9,537 nt of DNA from positions 1 through 9,537 of the forward strand of contig MNYO01000069.1 in the NCBI GenBank assembly GCA_001873165.1. Direction: 5' to 3'. The translations under genes and the position numbers were made by a program. This DNA comes from Candidatus Gracilibacteria bacterium CG2_30_37_12 (GTDB lineage: Bacteria > Patescibacteriota > Gracilibacteria > BD1-5 > UBA2023). The notes under the pieces were generated by a model. It saw nothing but the letters and a program-made list of their open reading frames with translations. It had not been told where the DNA came from and searched no databases. Shown here one piece after another: positions 1 through 8,724 of this stretch. Position 1 is the stretch's first letter. Every line of letters starts with the position of its first letter.

Positions 1-45
1 TAATATTATATATTATTGTTTATAAGTTTAGAAACAATTATTTTC

Positions 46-81
46 ATTGATTGAAAGCAAAATATAATTTTTACAATCAAT
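46..81 (+). promoter_or_regulatory. Possible promoter/operator upstream of lspA
   Basis: A perfect TATAAT hexamer lies at 63-68, between the arms of an 8-base perfect inverted repeat (ATTGATTG at 46-53, CAATCAAT at 74-81). No good -35 box is found at the usual spacing. The whole 1-190 leader is very AT-rich, so a chance match is quite possible. A purine-rich stretch at 135-151 (AAGGAG, then GGGGGAG) is about 40-50 bases from the lspA start, too far to act as its ribosome binding site. I see no gene in 1-190. Confidence 0.3.
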
Positions 82-190
82 ACGATAATTTTAGATATGC
101 AAATATGTTTTTAGTAAAACTAATAAAAATTAAAAAGGAGTCGGGGGAGAGATAAAACAAATTACTATAAATGTATAAATCCTAAATAAT

Positions 191-652
191 ATGTTCCCCT
201 TTATCTTCACCACTCTCATCTTTCTCGATCAAACCTCAAAATATATTTTTGAGCACTTTTTTGCAACTTCCAAGATTCATATCCTTGCTGATTTTCTCGT
301 ACTTTCTTTTGTACAAAATACGGGCGTGGCATTTTCTTTCCCGATTCAGGGAATCATCCTCAAGGTCCTGACGGTCGCTCTGATAACAGGAATCAGTGTG
401 TATTACCTCCGTTATGAGACACATAAAAATCTCCTTCTTACCAAACTCTGATACACACTCATTCTCTCATGAGCGATTTCAAACGGATTCGATCGAGTGT
501 TTTTTAGCTCAGTAACGGACTTCATCGGAGTAAAATACTTTGCAATTTTCAATTTTGCTGATATATTTATCTCCATTGGAGCATTTTTACTCTTTGTAAT
601 CTATTTCAAACATGAGCGAAAGCAAAACTGAGACTTCTCAAAAACGAAGTAA
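191..652 (+). CDS. lspA: Lipoprotein signal peptidase (signal peptidase II)
   Basis: Inner-membrane aspartyl protease that cleaves the signal peptide from prolipoproteins after Lgt has lipidated the cysteine. The 153-residue product reads through three in-frame TGA codons (449, 470, 629) and ends at TAA 650. Motifs in order: LDQTSKY near residues 12-18, VQNTGVAFSF around 41-50, SGAISNGFDRV (catalytic Asp101) and FNFADIFISIG (catalytic Asp124). Four hydrophobic segments and the length fit the family (about 150-170). The TGA at 470 falls on the glycine of the SGAISN motif, conserved in the family. ATG 191 is the only usable start, because an in-frame TAA lies just upstream at 176. There is no Shine-Dalgarno sequence. 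The next gene overlaps its end by 41 bases. Read with the standard code it would be a truncated protein lacking both catalytic aspartates, so the recoding is needed for function. Confidence 0.95.
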
Positions 653-1475
653 TTTGAATGAAAAATGAGACCCGGAGTGAACTGTACAGAATAGTACAGT
701 GAACGAGGAAGTGAAGTTTTGAGTTCAAAGAACAAGTTTTTCAGATGTCTCCAATGAAGATATACTTGGTCCTTCCAAGATAGACATCACTTCCGTTTGA
801 CTTTCCGCTCTCGGAAGCATCGCAGCAGGATTTCTCTGAGGACTTTTTGTACTTCTTTTTACTTACGTATTTCTCGGTTCTCTCCAGACATCAGGCATAT
901 TTCCCTATATACTTTCGCTCGTAGGATTTTTTGCCATTCTTATAACCGTTTCTGTGAGCTTCGTCCTGAATCGTCTCTTATTTCCAGTAAAATATAAAGA
1001 ATGATCTGTTGTTCTCGGACAAATGACTATTCTCTCTATTTTCTTTTTCATCCTCGTTTCACCGCTCTATATATACATCAACTGGGTCAAACAAGATGCA
1101 CTCATTTTCATATTTTTCTTCCATATCACGATAAATATCCTCGCTACTTCCCTACTCGGAGAAATCCTCTCCAGTTATCGCTATGTTCTCCTTTCTATAT
1201 ACGGAAGTTTCATAGGATTTTTCGCAACATCTATACTCTCGGTAGTGTTTTTTATGAATTTTTCACTTTCCATAAACGCTATTTATTCTCTCATCGGAGT
1301 TATTATCGTTGTAAACTTCATCATAACACTTTTCCGACTTCTTTTCGAACTTGTCTACTATAAAATATATACAAAAACTGGAACCGATCACCTCGGAGAT
1401 ATCTTCGCCCAGATTGAAAATGAGGAAAAAGAAATACTCGCCAAAGCAGAAAAAGAACTCGGAACTTTTGAGTAG
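612..1475 (+). CDS. Multi-pass membrane protein of unknown function
   Basis: A 287-residue product obtained by reading six TGA codons (the first at 666, the last at 1002) as glycine. I do not recognise the family. Residues 1-60 are polar, rich in Glu, Ser, Thr and Asn, and probably cytoplasmic and disordered. About six hydrophobic segments follow between residues 62 and 250, for example around 62-86, 95-117, 128-150, 155-178, 186-212 and 218-245. The tail (about 255-287) is charged and could form a short coiled coil (QIENEEKEILAKAEKEL). ATG 612 lies inside the end of lspA in another frame, a 41-base overlap suggesting co-transcription and perhaps translational coupling. A later start such as TTG 654 cannot be excluded, but the frame is open and protein-like from 612. 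The lspA neighbourhood hints at envelope work but proves nothing. Confidence 0.8.
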
Positions 1476-1493
1476 GAAAAATATTTTACTCAT

Positions 1494-1603
1494 CGTTATT
1501 GCGAGCAATACCCATAGGGCACAGGCCCGTGGCAATTTAGATAAATAAATCCTTATAAAAAAATGGAATAGGTGATATGGATTGCTTTGTTCCTCGCAAT
1601 GAC
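1494..1603. repeat. Intergenic inverted-repeat element (CATTGCGAG type)
   Basis: The ends are inverted copies: GTTATTGCGAG at 1495-1505 and CTCGCAATGAC at 1593-1603, with one mismatch over 11 bases. Inside are a GC-rich patch (1511-1533, CCCATAGGGCACAGGCCCG) and a second ATTGC/GCAAT pairing, so the element can fold as a long RNA or DNA hairpin. Its ends resemble the dispersed 'GTCATTGCGAG...GCAATCC' repeats seen between genes in many bacterial genomes. It fills most of the 170-base gap between the membrane-protein gene and the next operon and holds no gene. It may act as a weak terminator or mRNA stabiliser, but no clear T-run follows it. The similarity to known repeats is from memory, not a search. 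Confidence 0.7.
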
Positions 1604-1645
1604 AGTAATTTCTTAATTTTAGTTCATCATTAACACATATATTCT

Positions 1646-2188
1646 ATGCAAAAAATAGCACGACGAATCATCGAAACGTATTTGCGAGAAAAGAAAATCT
1701 TGACTATCGAGGAACTTGGACTCTCTAGAACCGAACACGAGACGAGTAAGAATTTGATATTTGTCACACTTTATAAAAATGGCTGAGTAATTGCTTCAAG
1801 TGGGCGGATACATTTAAAGAAACCAAATACGCTTTTTGAGCTCATAGAAAATAGTCTCTTCTGCCTCCGAGATCCTCGTTTTTCTGAAGCTATCAAAAAT
1901 CCAGATGAACTTGCAAATGTACAAGTTCGCGTAGATATAATTCGTCCGGAAGGACGTCGTATTCTTGGGAATATTTCCGAACTCGATACGAAACGAGAAG
2001 GGCTTATTCTCCTTTCCCAAACGAAAAATACTCTTGGGGTGCTTCTTCCAAATATCACTAATGTCGCCTCAAGTCCCGATGAATATTTCCAGATTGTTTG
2101 TAAAAAAGCAGAACTCAATCCTGCTGATCTGAAACCCGAAGATATGATTCTCTATGGAATAGAATCAACCGTATTTTCAGATTTGTAA
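1646..2188 (+). CDS. AMMECR1-domain protein
   Basis: A 180-residue soluble protein with one TGA (glycine) in the stretch KNGGVIASSGRI. Its pattern follows the AMMECR1 fold: an N-terminal helix, FVTLYKNGG at about 40-48, DPRFSEAI at about 76-83, a strand with VQVRVDIIRP near 93-102, EGLILLSQ then LGVLLPNIT near 118-136, and FQIVCKKAELNP at about 146-157. The family's function is unclear. It is widespread and often found beside Memo and radical SAM genes, but none is here. The usual LRGCIG motif after the FVTL strand is not recognisable and is replaced by VIASSGRI, so the conserved cysteine is missing. The stop lies two bases before the next start, so it probably opens an operon with the NTPase and lgt. 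ATG 1646 is the natural start, without a Shine-Dalgarno sequence. Confidence 0.8.
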
Positions 2189-2190
2189 AA

Positions 2191-2715
2191 ATGAATTCTA
2201 TGAATATTCTCCTCATCGGACTCCCAAAGGCTGGCAAAACCACTCTTCTTAAAACTATTCTGAATAAGTATTCAAAGAAAACTGGATTTTTCACCAATGA
2301 GATACGAGAAAATAATATAAGAACAGGATTTGAAATAGAAACTTCGAAATGAAACAAGTGATTGTTTGCTTCCACAACATTTGACACACCTCATAAAGTA
2401 GGGAAATATTCTGTGAATATAGATACTCTAGAACGGATATTACCCACTATTTCTACTTTTCCATCGGAAGATATACTCTTTATTGATGAAATCGGTCCAA
2501 TGGAACTCCTTTCTCATACATTTGAGAATTTTTGTATGAATTATCTTGATGCTCCGAATCTCTGTATAGCGACGAGTCAACTTTCTGTTAATAACTTTAC
2601 TGAAGTAATACACCAAAGAAGCGATATAATAATTTTCGAAATAACGCCAGAAAATAGAGATTCAAAAATGATAGAGCTTATTTATACAGTCGATTCTCTC
2701 TATTTAAATAAATAA
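2191..2715 (+). CDS. THEP1-like P-loop nucleoside-triphosphatase
   Basis: A 174-residue P-loop NTPase of the THEP1/NTPase_1 family, whose members hydrolyse ATP, GTP and other nucleoside triphosphates in vitro and whose cellular role is poorly defined. Walker A is GLPKAGKTT at residues 10-18. GFFTNEIRE with a following RTGFEIE matches the family's 'GF(Y/F)T.E.R....R.GF' signature. Walker B is ILFIDEIGPMEL near residues 105-116. Two TGA codons between residues 50 and 60 are read as glycine. Without this recoding the Walker A region would be cut off from the rest. The start may be ATG 2191 or the in-frame ATG 2200, and 2191 sits two bases after the previous stop. The lgt start follows 18 bases after its stop. 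The family is commoner in archaea and thermophiles, so its presence here may reflect old transfer (inference). Confidence 0.88.
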
Positions 2716-2733
2716 CCATTAAGTACCTCTCCC

Positions 2734-3489
2734 GTGACTATATTTTCTATTACACTTTTCTGAATCCACATAGCACCAAGTTGGTATGGACTCATGTACG
2801 CACTCGGATTCATGAGTGGATATTTCATTCTCAGAAAGAGAAAGGTTCTCTCAGAAGCAGAATTGGATTCTCTTATACTCTATGTATTCTGAGGAGTACT
2901 GCTTGGAGGACGACTCGGATATGTACTTTTTTACAATCTTCCCTATTATCTCACTCATCCGATAGAAATCGTCCAGACGTGGCAAGGAGGAATGAGTTTT
3001 CATGGCGGAGTTATCTGAGTGATTATTGCAATGTTTCTCTTTCATCAAATCCACCAGAAATCTTTTCTCATGATTACTGATCATATCACCAGCATCCTGC
3101 CCATAGGACTCTGACTTGGCCGTATCGGAAATTATCTCAATCAAGAACTACTGGGATTTGCTTATTATACTGGTCCATTTGCAGTGGTAAAGGATGGAGT
3201 GCCTTACTTCCCTTCCCCACTTCTCGAAGCCATCCTGGAATGAGTCGCCCTGTTTATAATTCTTTTTTTTCTCATGAAAAAGAATATGTTCCCTGGAAAG
3301 ATAGCAACAAGTTTCCTTGTCTGATACTGAGTATTTCGGTTCTGTATAGAGTTCGTCCGAACTCCCGATGTCGGACTCGGATATCTCACTTTCGGGCTTA
3401 CTATGGGGCAGATATTATCGCTTCCGATGATTATTATTGGTATAAGTCTGTATTTTTTCTTTCAGAAAATATCGAAAAAATGAGTATAA
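2734..3489 (+). CDS. lgt: Prolipoprotein diacylglyceryl transferase
   Basis: Inner-membrane enzyme that moves diacylglycerol from phosphatidylglycerol to the lipobox cysteine of prolipoproteins, the step before LspA. The 251-residue product carries eight TGA-encoded glycines, the most of any gene here. Family motifs in order: [14 protein letters not shown] near residues 17-30, [12 protein letters not shown] near 55-66, [11 protein letters not shown] near 85-95, the signature [13 protein letters not shown] near 130-142, and [16 protein letters not shown] in the C-terminal third (conserved Arg and Glu). Length and about seven membrane segments fit the family. The start is GTG 2734: an in-frame TAA lies 21 bases upstream, and starting at ATG 2788 would cut into the first conserved segment. 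No Shine-Dalgarno sequence is present. The final TGA at 3481 is read through to TAA 3487, adding Gly-Val. Confidence 0.95.
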
Positions 3490-3623
3490 AAAAGAAGGAA
3501 TGACTAGTATTACCCCCCACCTTTCATATATCGTACATACCAACCTTCGCAACTTTGGGAGGAGATTGGTCAATATACACTAACTATAATAAAGGGATTT
3601 CTAATATTTTTAACAAAGAAAAT

Positions 3624-4169
3624 ATGTCAAATAAAAGCTTCTCAAACATTCTTATTGCTCTCTCTTGTCTCATTACCGGAGTATCTTTTTTCATGAGCAA
3701 TATTCTCAATTATGGAATGAATAGATTTTTTGTAGAACAAGGGTTGTATGTTATTTTAATTATCCAATTTCTCCTCTATCAATTTCTCCACGGTGGTATT
3801 CTTCATATGCTTTTTAACAGTTTTTTTCTCTATCTTTTCGGAAATCAAGTCGAAAGTCTCATCGGACGAAATAAGTTTATAATCTTCTTTATACTCAATA
3901 CGCTTTTTGTCGGAATTGCACTCTTATTCTTTGCGAGAGGAAATACAATTGGAATCAGTGGTTTCGCCATGGCGATACTTGCCTATATATTCCTGGAACT
4001 TCGATCGAGAAATAATCCTGAATACAAATCTGCGGGGATATTTCTTGTTATCAATATCCTAATAGGATTAGGTGGAAATATTAGCTTAGTAGGACATTTG
4101 TCTGGTGCAATTTTTGGAATAATATTTTACTATCTTCTGCATAGAAAATGAGGAAAGTTTTACGGATAA
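3624..4169 (+). CDS. Rhomboid-family intramembrane serine protease
   Basis: A 181-residue, six-segment membrane protein with the rhomboid signature. HGGILHMLFN gives His56, His61 and Asn65 of the family's H-x4-H-x3-N motif. GISG carries the nucleophile Ser112, and GHLSGA carries the catalytic His158. Family members cut substrates within the membrane, and the substrate here cannot be told. A TGA at 4149 is read as glycine, giving the tail RKGGKFYG before TAA 4167. The start is uncertain. ATG 3624 gives a compact core protein, but the frame is open back to ATG 3480, which overlaps the end of lgt by 10 bases and would add 48 mostly polar residues. TTG 3555 is also in frame. Neither ATG has a Shine-Dalgarno sequence. 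It is probably the last gene of the AMMECR1-NTPase-lgt operon, followed by a strong hairpin. Confidence 0.9.
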
Positions 4170-4177
4170 ATTATACC

Positions 4178-4216
4178 AAAGAAAAATCCAGATTTTAAAA
4201 ATCTGGATTTTTCTTT
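4178..4216. terminator. Bidirectional Rho-independent terminator
   Basis: Perfect 18-base-pair stem (4178-4195 with 4199-4216) and a 3-base loop. The stem core is ATCCAGATTT, and each arm carries A/T runs that give a U-tract on either strand. It lies nine bases after the rhomboid stop and about 40 bases beyond the tgt stop, so it can end both convergent transcription units. Confidence 0.9.
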
Positions 4217-4257
4217 TATTCTGCTTTATATTCCGCCCAAAAATCTTTTCGAAATGC

Positions 4258-5403
<1,146 letters not shown>

Positions 5404-5408
5404 GTTTT

Positions 5409-6593
5409 TTATTTAAAAATAAGTTTGGCTATATCTTTATAGGCGACAAATATACTTACAAGAATCAGAAAAGCAAATCCAGCAATATGAATAAAGTGTT
5501 CGATTTTATTATGAAGTGCCTTTTTAGTAGAAAATATTCCCACAATTCGATGGATAATAAGGAATACAAAACGTCCGCCATCGAGTGCTGGAAATGGCAG
5601 GAGATTAAATACTCCAAGATTGATGCTGATAATAGCAGATATAAGTGCGATAACTGAAAATGCTACTTTTGCATCGAGGAGATTTACAAAGAGACTTCCA
5701 ATAGCTATTGGTCCGCCAAGACTATTTACCGCCTCTGTTCGCTCTGATGGAATGTGTGGTGCAAATATTTTTCGTACGAGACTTCCAAGAAGCTCCAAAG
5801 TCATAGCTGATTCCTTATAAGTTTCGATTCCTCCTTCTTTTATCGCCTCAAAGAAGCTATATTTATACTGAAAATCCTTGCGAATTTCTGTAACGTTATA
5901 TCCGACATAACTTCCTATTTTCCCATCGACAGGAGTTACTGAAATAGTTCTCGTTCCACCCGTTCATCGTACGACAAAATCCATAGTAGTACGAGATTCT
6001 TGTATCCTTACTATCATATCTTCTGGTTTCAGAATAGGAGTTCCATTGACCGAGAGGACAATATCTCAGTCGAGAATCCCTGACTTTTGAGCGATACTTC
6101 CAGACATAGGAGTCAGGATAATGCCATCTGTTTTCACAAGTCCTATACGAACGGCTTCGTCAAAAGAAGGAATGAGTTTTGTTTCTGTATGTGTTGGAAA
6201 TTTCGTATTGATTCCGAGTGGTTGTACTCAAACCATAAAAAGAACCGAGAATATAATGAAAGCGAAAAAGAAATTCATAACAACTCCCGCGAGAATTACT
6301 CCTGATTGTTGCCAGAAGTTTTTACTTGCAAGAGAATCTTTGTCGTGTGACCCTGTTTCATTTATTTCTTCTCCTTTCATCTTTACAAAACCTCCAATGG
6401 GCAACCAATTGAAAGTATAAATAGTTCCACTCTTATCTTTCCATACCCGCTTCGCGCGGGGAGGAATACCAATTCCAAATTCTTCTACCTTTACGCCAAA
6501 CCTTTTCGCCATACTAAAATGGCCAAGTTCATGAAAGAAAACAATAACAGAAAATACAAGAAGTGCTAGGAGAATACCGAGAAGGATGGTCAT
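5409..6593 (-). CDS. rseP: RseP-type site-2 (M50) intramembrane metalloprotease
   Basis: A 394-residue zinc protease embedded in the membrane. Relatives cleave anti-sigma factors and remnant signal peptides. The first segment carries the zinc motif HELGH (residues 21-25), followed by AKRFGVKVEEFGIGIPPR and the GGFVKMKGE loop. A membrane segment ends near residue 121. A PDZ domain spans about 150-220 (GILDGDIVLSVNG, with TGA as one of its glycines). The C-terminal part holds NLLPFPALDGGR, whose Asp338 is the third zinc ligand, and a final membrane segment. Three TGA codons are read as glycine. One PDZ domain rather than two suggests the shorter form of the family. No Shine-Dalgarno sequence precedes ATG 6593: the transcript reads CCCCTCCT there, its complement. 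First gene of the rseP-tgt unit. No rseA or rpoE homologue is visible here. Confidence 0.93.
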
Positions 6594-6607
6594 AGGAGGG
6601 GATTGTG

Positions 6608-6613
6608 ATTATA
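6608..6613 (-). promoter_or_regulatory. Possible -10 box for rseP-tgt
   Basis: A perfect TATAAT on the minus strand sits 14 bases upstream of the rseP start, which would give an almost leaderless mRNA with a 5' leader of about seven bases. No convincing -35 hexamer lies 17 bases upstream. That region is the end of the palindromic repeat. This fits the absence of a Shine-Dalgarno sequence, but in AT-rich DNA the hexamer could be chance. Confidence 0.35.
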
Positions 6614-6621
6614 AATTATCT

Positions 6622-6654
6622 AAAAAAATCGTCATTCTGAACTCGTTTCAGAAT
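6622..6654 (-). terminator. Terminator for the HPF-like gene, inside the repeat
   Basis: On the minus strand, ATTCTGAA and TTCAGAAT (6634-6641 and 6647-6654 on the plus strand) form a perfect 8-base-pair stem with a 5-base loop. GACGA and a run of seven T follow. It lies about 75 bases beyond the HPF stop and just upstream of rseP, so it probably separates the two units. Confidence 0.65.
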
Positions 6655-6705
6655 CTTCCTTTTTTTAAAAAAGTGGAAGATCCCGAACTACATTCGGGAT
6701 GACGA
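6629..6705. repeat. Nested palindromic intergenic repeat (GTCATTC...GAATCTTCC type)
   Basis: A 77-base element with two levels of symmetry. The halves are imperfect inverted copies of each other (TCGTCATTCTGAA at 6629 against the complement of TTCGGGATGACGA ending at 6705, and GAATCTTCC against GGAAGATC), joined by a T7/A6 centre. Each half also contains its own hairpin (ATTCTGAA/TTCAGAAT on the left, CCCGAA/TTCGGG on the right). The differences keep pairing within each half, which looks like compensatory change. It resembles the 'GTCATTCCGAA...TTCGGAATC' repeats scattered in many bacterial genomes (from memory). It holds no gene. Confidence 0.8.
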
Positions 6706-6727
6706 ATATTACTCTATTTCTTGTAAA

Positions 6728-7030
6728 TTATATCTTACCAAGATCTTCTTTGAGATGGTCAAAGAGATGATTTACAAGATCAACAAGACTCTTGTAATCT
6801 TCACGAGCATAGTGAAAAGTTTTTCCATCAATAGAAACATTGAGGATTCCATTAAAACGATTTGTTTTATTCTTCTCAACAACTAATCAAATTTCCCCTT
6901 CTGTATCTTCTCCATCAAGCTTATTTATGTATGCATCGAGCTTTCCAGTGAGGTTTTCCTCAACAAGGCGTTCTATTACTCCTCGATCATGTTCCACATT
7001 CTTTAACTGAATCTTTTTTTCTAATTTCAT
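6728..7030 (-). CDS. Ribosome hibernation factor, HPF/RaiA (S30AE) family
   Basis: A 100-residue protein, apparently a short form with only the N-terminal S30AE domain. Such proteins bind the small ribosomal subunit near the mRNA channel and hold ribosomes inactive in starvation or stationary phase. The order beta-helix-beta-beta-beta-helix is readable: IQLKNVEH strand, a helix with ERLVEENLTGKLDAYINKL, strands around EGEIGLVVEKN, NGILNVSID and KTFHYARED, then the helix SLVDLVNHLFDHLKEDL. The TGA in EGEIG is read as glycine and hides the gene from standard ORF calling. The start is ATG 7030, 44 bases after the predicted transcription start, with no Shine-Dalgarno sequence. The assignment rests on fold pattern and length rather than a unique motif, so a related small protein is possible. 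It has its own promoter and terminator, so it is probably monocistronic. Confidence 0.72.
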
Positions 7031-7053
7031 AAAAGGAAATATTAAGAAATATT

Positions 7054-7109
7054 TTCTACTACTCTTGAGTAGAAGAAATGATTATATCCAAAATGAAAGG
7101 AAACACCAA
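7054..7109 (-). promoter_or_regulatory. Promoter and leader hairpin of the HPF-like gene
   Basis: On the minus strand, a TTGGTG -35 (plus-strand 7104-7109) is separated by exactly 17 bases from a perfect TATAAT -10 (7081-7086). Transcription should begin near 7074. The first bases of the mRNA would form a hairpin, TTCTACT pairing with AGTAGAA (7054-7060 with 7068-7074), with an alternative CTACTC/GAGTAG core at 7059-7072. The hairpin may protect the 5' end or serve as an operator. That role is inference. Confidence 0.6.
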
Positions 7110-7155
7110 AAGATTTTTCGAGATTTTCTCACTGTTTCTCATCCTGATTTTCAAT

Positions 7156-7189
7156 ATTCAAAAAGCTCATATATATGAGCTTTTTGAAT
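7156..7189. terminator. Hairpin terminator after the 291-residue gene
   Basis: Perfect 15-base-pair stem (ATTCAAAAAGCTCAT at 7156-7170 with its complement at 7175-7189) and a 4-base loop. The T5 run is inside the arm on each strand, so it is a weaker match to a textbook terminator. It lies about 70 bases beyond the minus-strand stop at 7257 and upstream of the HPF promoter, a sensible place to end transcription. The rest of 7110-7256 shows nothing else. Confidence 0.65.
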
Positions 7190-7256
7190 TCTTTAAGGAT
7201 GTAATAAGAATGTTATTTAATGTTTGATCAAGTATTTAATTGGATTAAGTTAAATT

Positions 7257-8132
7257 TTATTGTTTTGAATGATTTTCTGCACGATCAAGATATATTTTTT
7301 CTACGGGACGATTCAAATCCTGTAATATATCCCTATTTGCAACTACAATACAAGCTCTTCATTTTACAATCGGTAAACGTATGCGAACATTAGTAATTTG
7401 TCTCGGTATGTCTTCTCCATTAGAACAAGATTGGTATGTTAAAACGCATCGTGCGAAATTGCAAACAAATGGCTTCCCATTTCTAGATATAATCTCTTCT
7501 TCTTGGCTTGCATTGCTAACAGTTACAGAATAAGCTCTTGCTTCTCATCCTAATTCCAAAAATATTCTATCCCCCACCTTTAAATCATTTACTTTCTCTA
7601 CAACCTGATTAAATTGAAAACTATTTCTTCCAGAACTAAGAGCGATATTGGCAATCTCTTCTTTATGATAACGTACCTTTTTCTTTAATATATTTTTCTT
7701 TAATATAGCCAAATCCTGCTCATCATTACTTGGCGCAGGATACATTCCAAGACGATTCAAAATCGAAGATACTTTAAATGCCACTTCCGTATTTCCAGAA
7801 CATTTCTGTTCCATTCTTCTTCTCATCCTCTCTTCATTGGAAACTACATGAATTCTTCCAGTATTTACATTATCTTCTTTTATCTCTTGAAAAAAATAAC
7901 GTCCGTCTGAATCGGTATCCATAAAATCTGTTGAGCAGAAACTTCCACGAGTGCCTCTATTTAATTCACGTATAACTCTACGCTTAATATCTCGGACATT
8001 TAAAGGGGTTCGTTCTAATGAGGTCTCCATAACACGCTCTGTAGATGTATGCGCTCTTAATTTTCCAGGTTTTGGAGCCATGTGAATATCTATAGAAGAT
8101 GATCGTTGGGTAGGTTTTAAGAAATCAAACAT
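7257..8132 (-). CDS. Unrecognised soluble protein, 291 residues
   Basis: I do not recognise this protein. The frame runs from ATG 8132 to TAA 7257 with two TGA codons read as glycine (plus-strand 7545-7547 and 7359-7361). It has no signal peptide and no membrane segment, so it is probably cytoplasmic. Residues 1-60 are basic and Ser/Thr/Arg-rich (KPTQRSSSID, RDIKRRVIRELNRGTRG). Residues about 85-180 are charged and helical (NEERMRRRMEQK, LKKNILKKKVRYHKEEI). The C-terminal part (about 180-285) is beta-rich, starting with VNDLKVGDRIFLELGG, and has a cysteine cluster (VCNFARCVLTYQSC). The basic regions would suit nucleic-acid binding, but this is only a guess. It is transcribed away from the secreted-protein gene at 8269, sharing a 136-base control region, and is followed by a hairpin. 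It may be specific to this lineage. Confidence 0.75.
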
Positions 8133-8194
8133 AGTATGAATTATCGGAAGTAATATATTACTTTAATGAAAGATAGTAGACCACATGTGAATTT

Positions 8195-8239
8195 AAAAGT
8201 CAAATATTTCTTTGACTTTTCTATACTTTTCTTTATGCT
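8195..8239. promoter_or_regulatory. Divergent promoter pair within an inverted repeat
   Basis: AAAAGTCAAA (8195-8204) and TTTGACTTTT (8211-8220) form a perfect 10-base inverted repeat with a 6-base spacer. Each arm contains a TTGACT -35 element facing outward. To the right, TTGACT (8212-8217) is 16 bases from TATGCT (8234-8239), giving a good promoter for the gene at 8269 with a leader of about 23 bases. To the left, TTGACT is followed after 17-19 bases by TCTACT/TACTAT, a weaker promoter for the gene starting at 8132. A regulator binding the repeat would cover both -35 elements. Confidence 0.6.
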
Positions 8240-8268
8240 AAAAATATCTATCATTTATTTTCTCATTT

Positions 8269-8724
8269 ATGAAATCATTTCTCTCATTTTTTATACTTAC
8301 ATTCTTAGGATTTTCCTATACTTCCATCTCTGCTGATTTCTTCGATCAACAGATTATGATGAATGATCCAGAAATTACTCTGATTCAGGAAATAACTTTG
8401 AATTATGTATCTTTTAATAATTATCAGGAAAATATCCGATATAACAATACTTCCTACTTTCTTACGAGTATTAAAAATGAGGCGATTGCTCGATTTCAGG
8501 ATGGTACTATCCCCTACTATCGTCGATATGATATAATTACTCATTTGGAGAGTTTTATATATGATATGAATCAATCTTTTCTGTATCAGAAAAGATATGA
8601 ACAGACAGGAAAAGCTATCTATAAAGAAAATGCTCAGGGTTATTTAAGTGACGCAAAATGAGCGTATTCTCGGTTAAAAGATACTCTCAGTAAAAAGTTA
8701 AGTAGCTTCGGGACCACGGGCTAA
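8269..8724 (+). CDS. Small secreted protein of unknown function, 3' end overlapped by the IS
   Basis: A 151-residue product with a clear Sec signal peptide: Lys2, a hydrophobic core FLSFFILTFLGFS, and a likely cut after ISA (residue 22) before DFFDQQ. There is no lipobox cysteine, so it is probably periplasmic or secreted rather than a lipoprotein. The mature part is rich in Asn, Tyr, Gln and Ile and looks helical (HLESFIYDMNQSFLYQKRYEQTG). I do not recognise a family. A TGA at 8659 is read as glycine. From about residue 145 (SSFGTTG) the sequence lies in the right end of the insertion element, and the TAA at 8722 is in that element's hairpin loop. The original C-terminus was therefore probably replaced, perhaps by only a few residues. 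A good promoter lies just upstream. Confidence 0.72.

Noticed and set aside
171..185. Short ATG frame (MYKS) before lspA as a leader peptide
   Set aside because: Four codons with no ribosome binding site at a normal distance and no attenuator structure. Chance is more likely.
2851..3144. A 97-residue minus-strand ORF opposite lgt, and similar ORFs at 797-997, 1263-1535, 1771-2118 and 4901-5119
   Set aside because: They lie antisense to or out of frame with well-supported genes and have no recognisable domain. They are shadows of the real frames.
191..3489. Apparent pseudogenes or frameshifts in lspA, the NTPase, lgt and others at TGA codons
   Set aside because: The frame never changes, the sequence on both sides matches the same family, and every break is TGA only. 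A reassigned codon explains all of them, decay does not.
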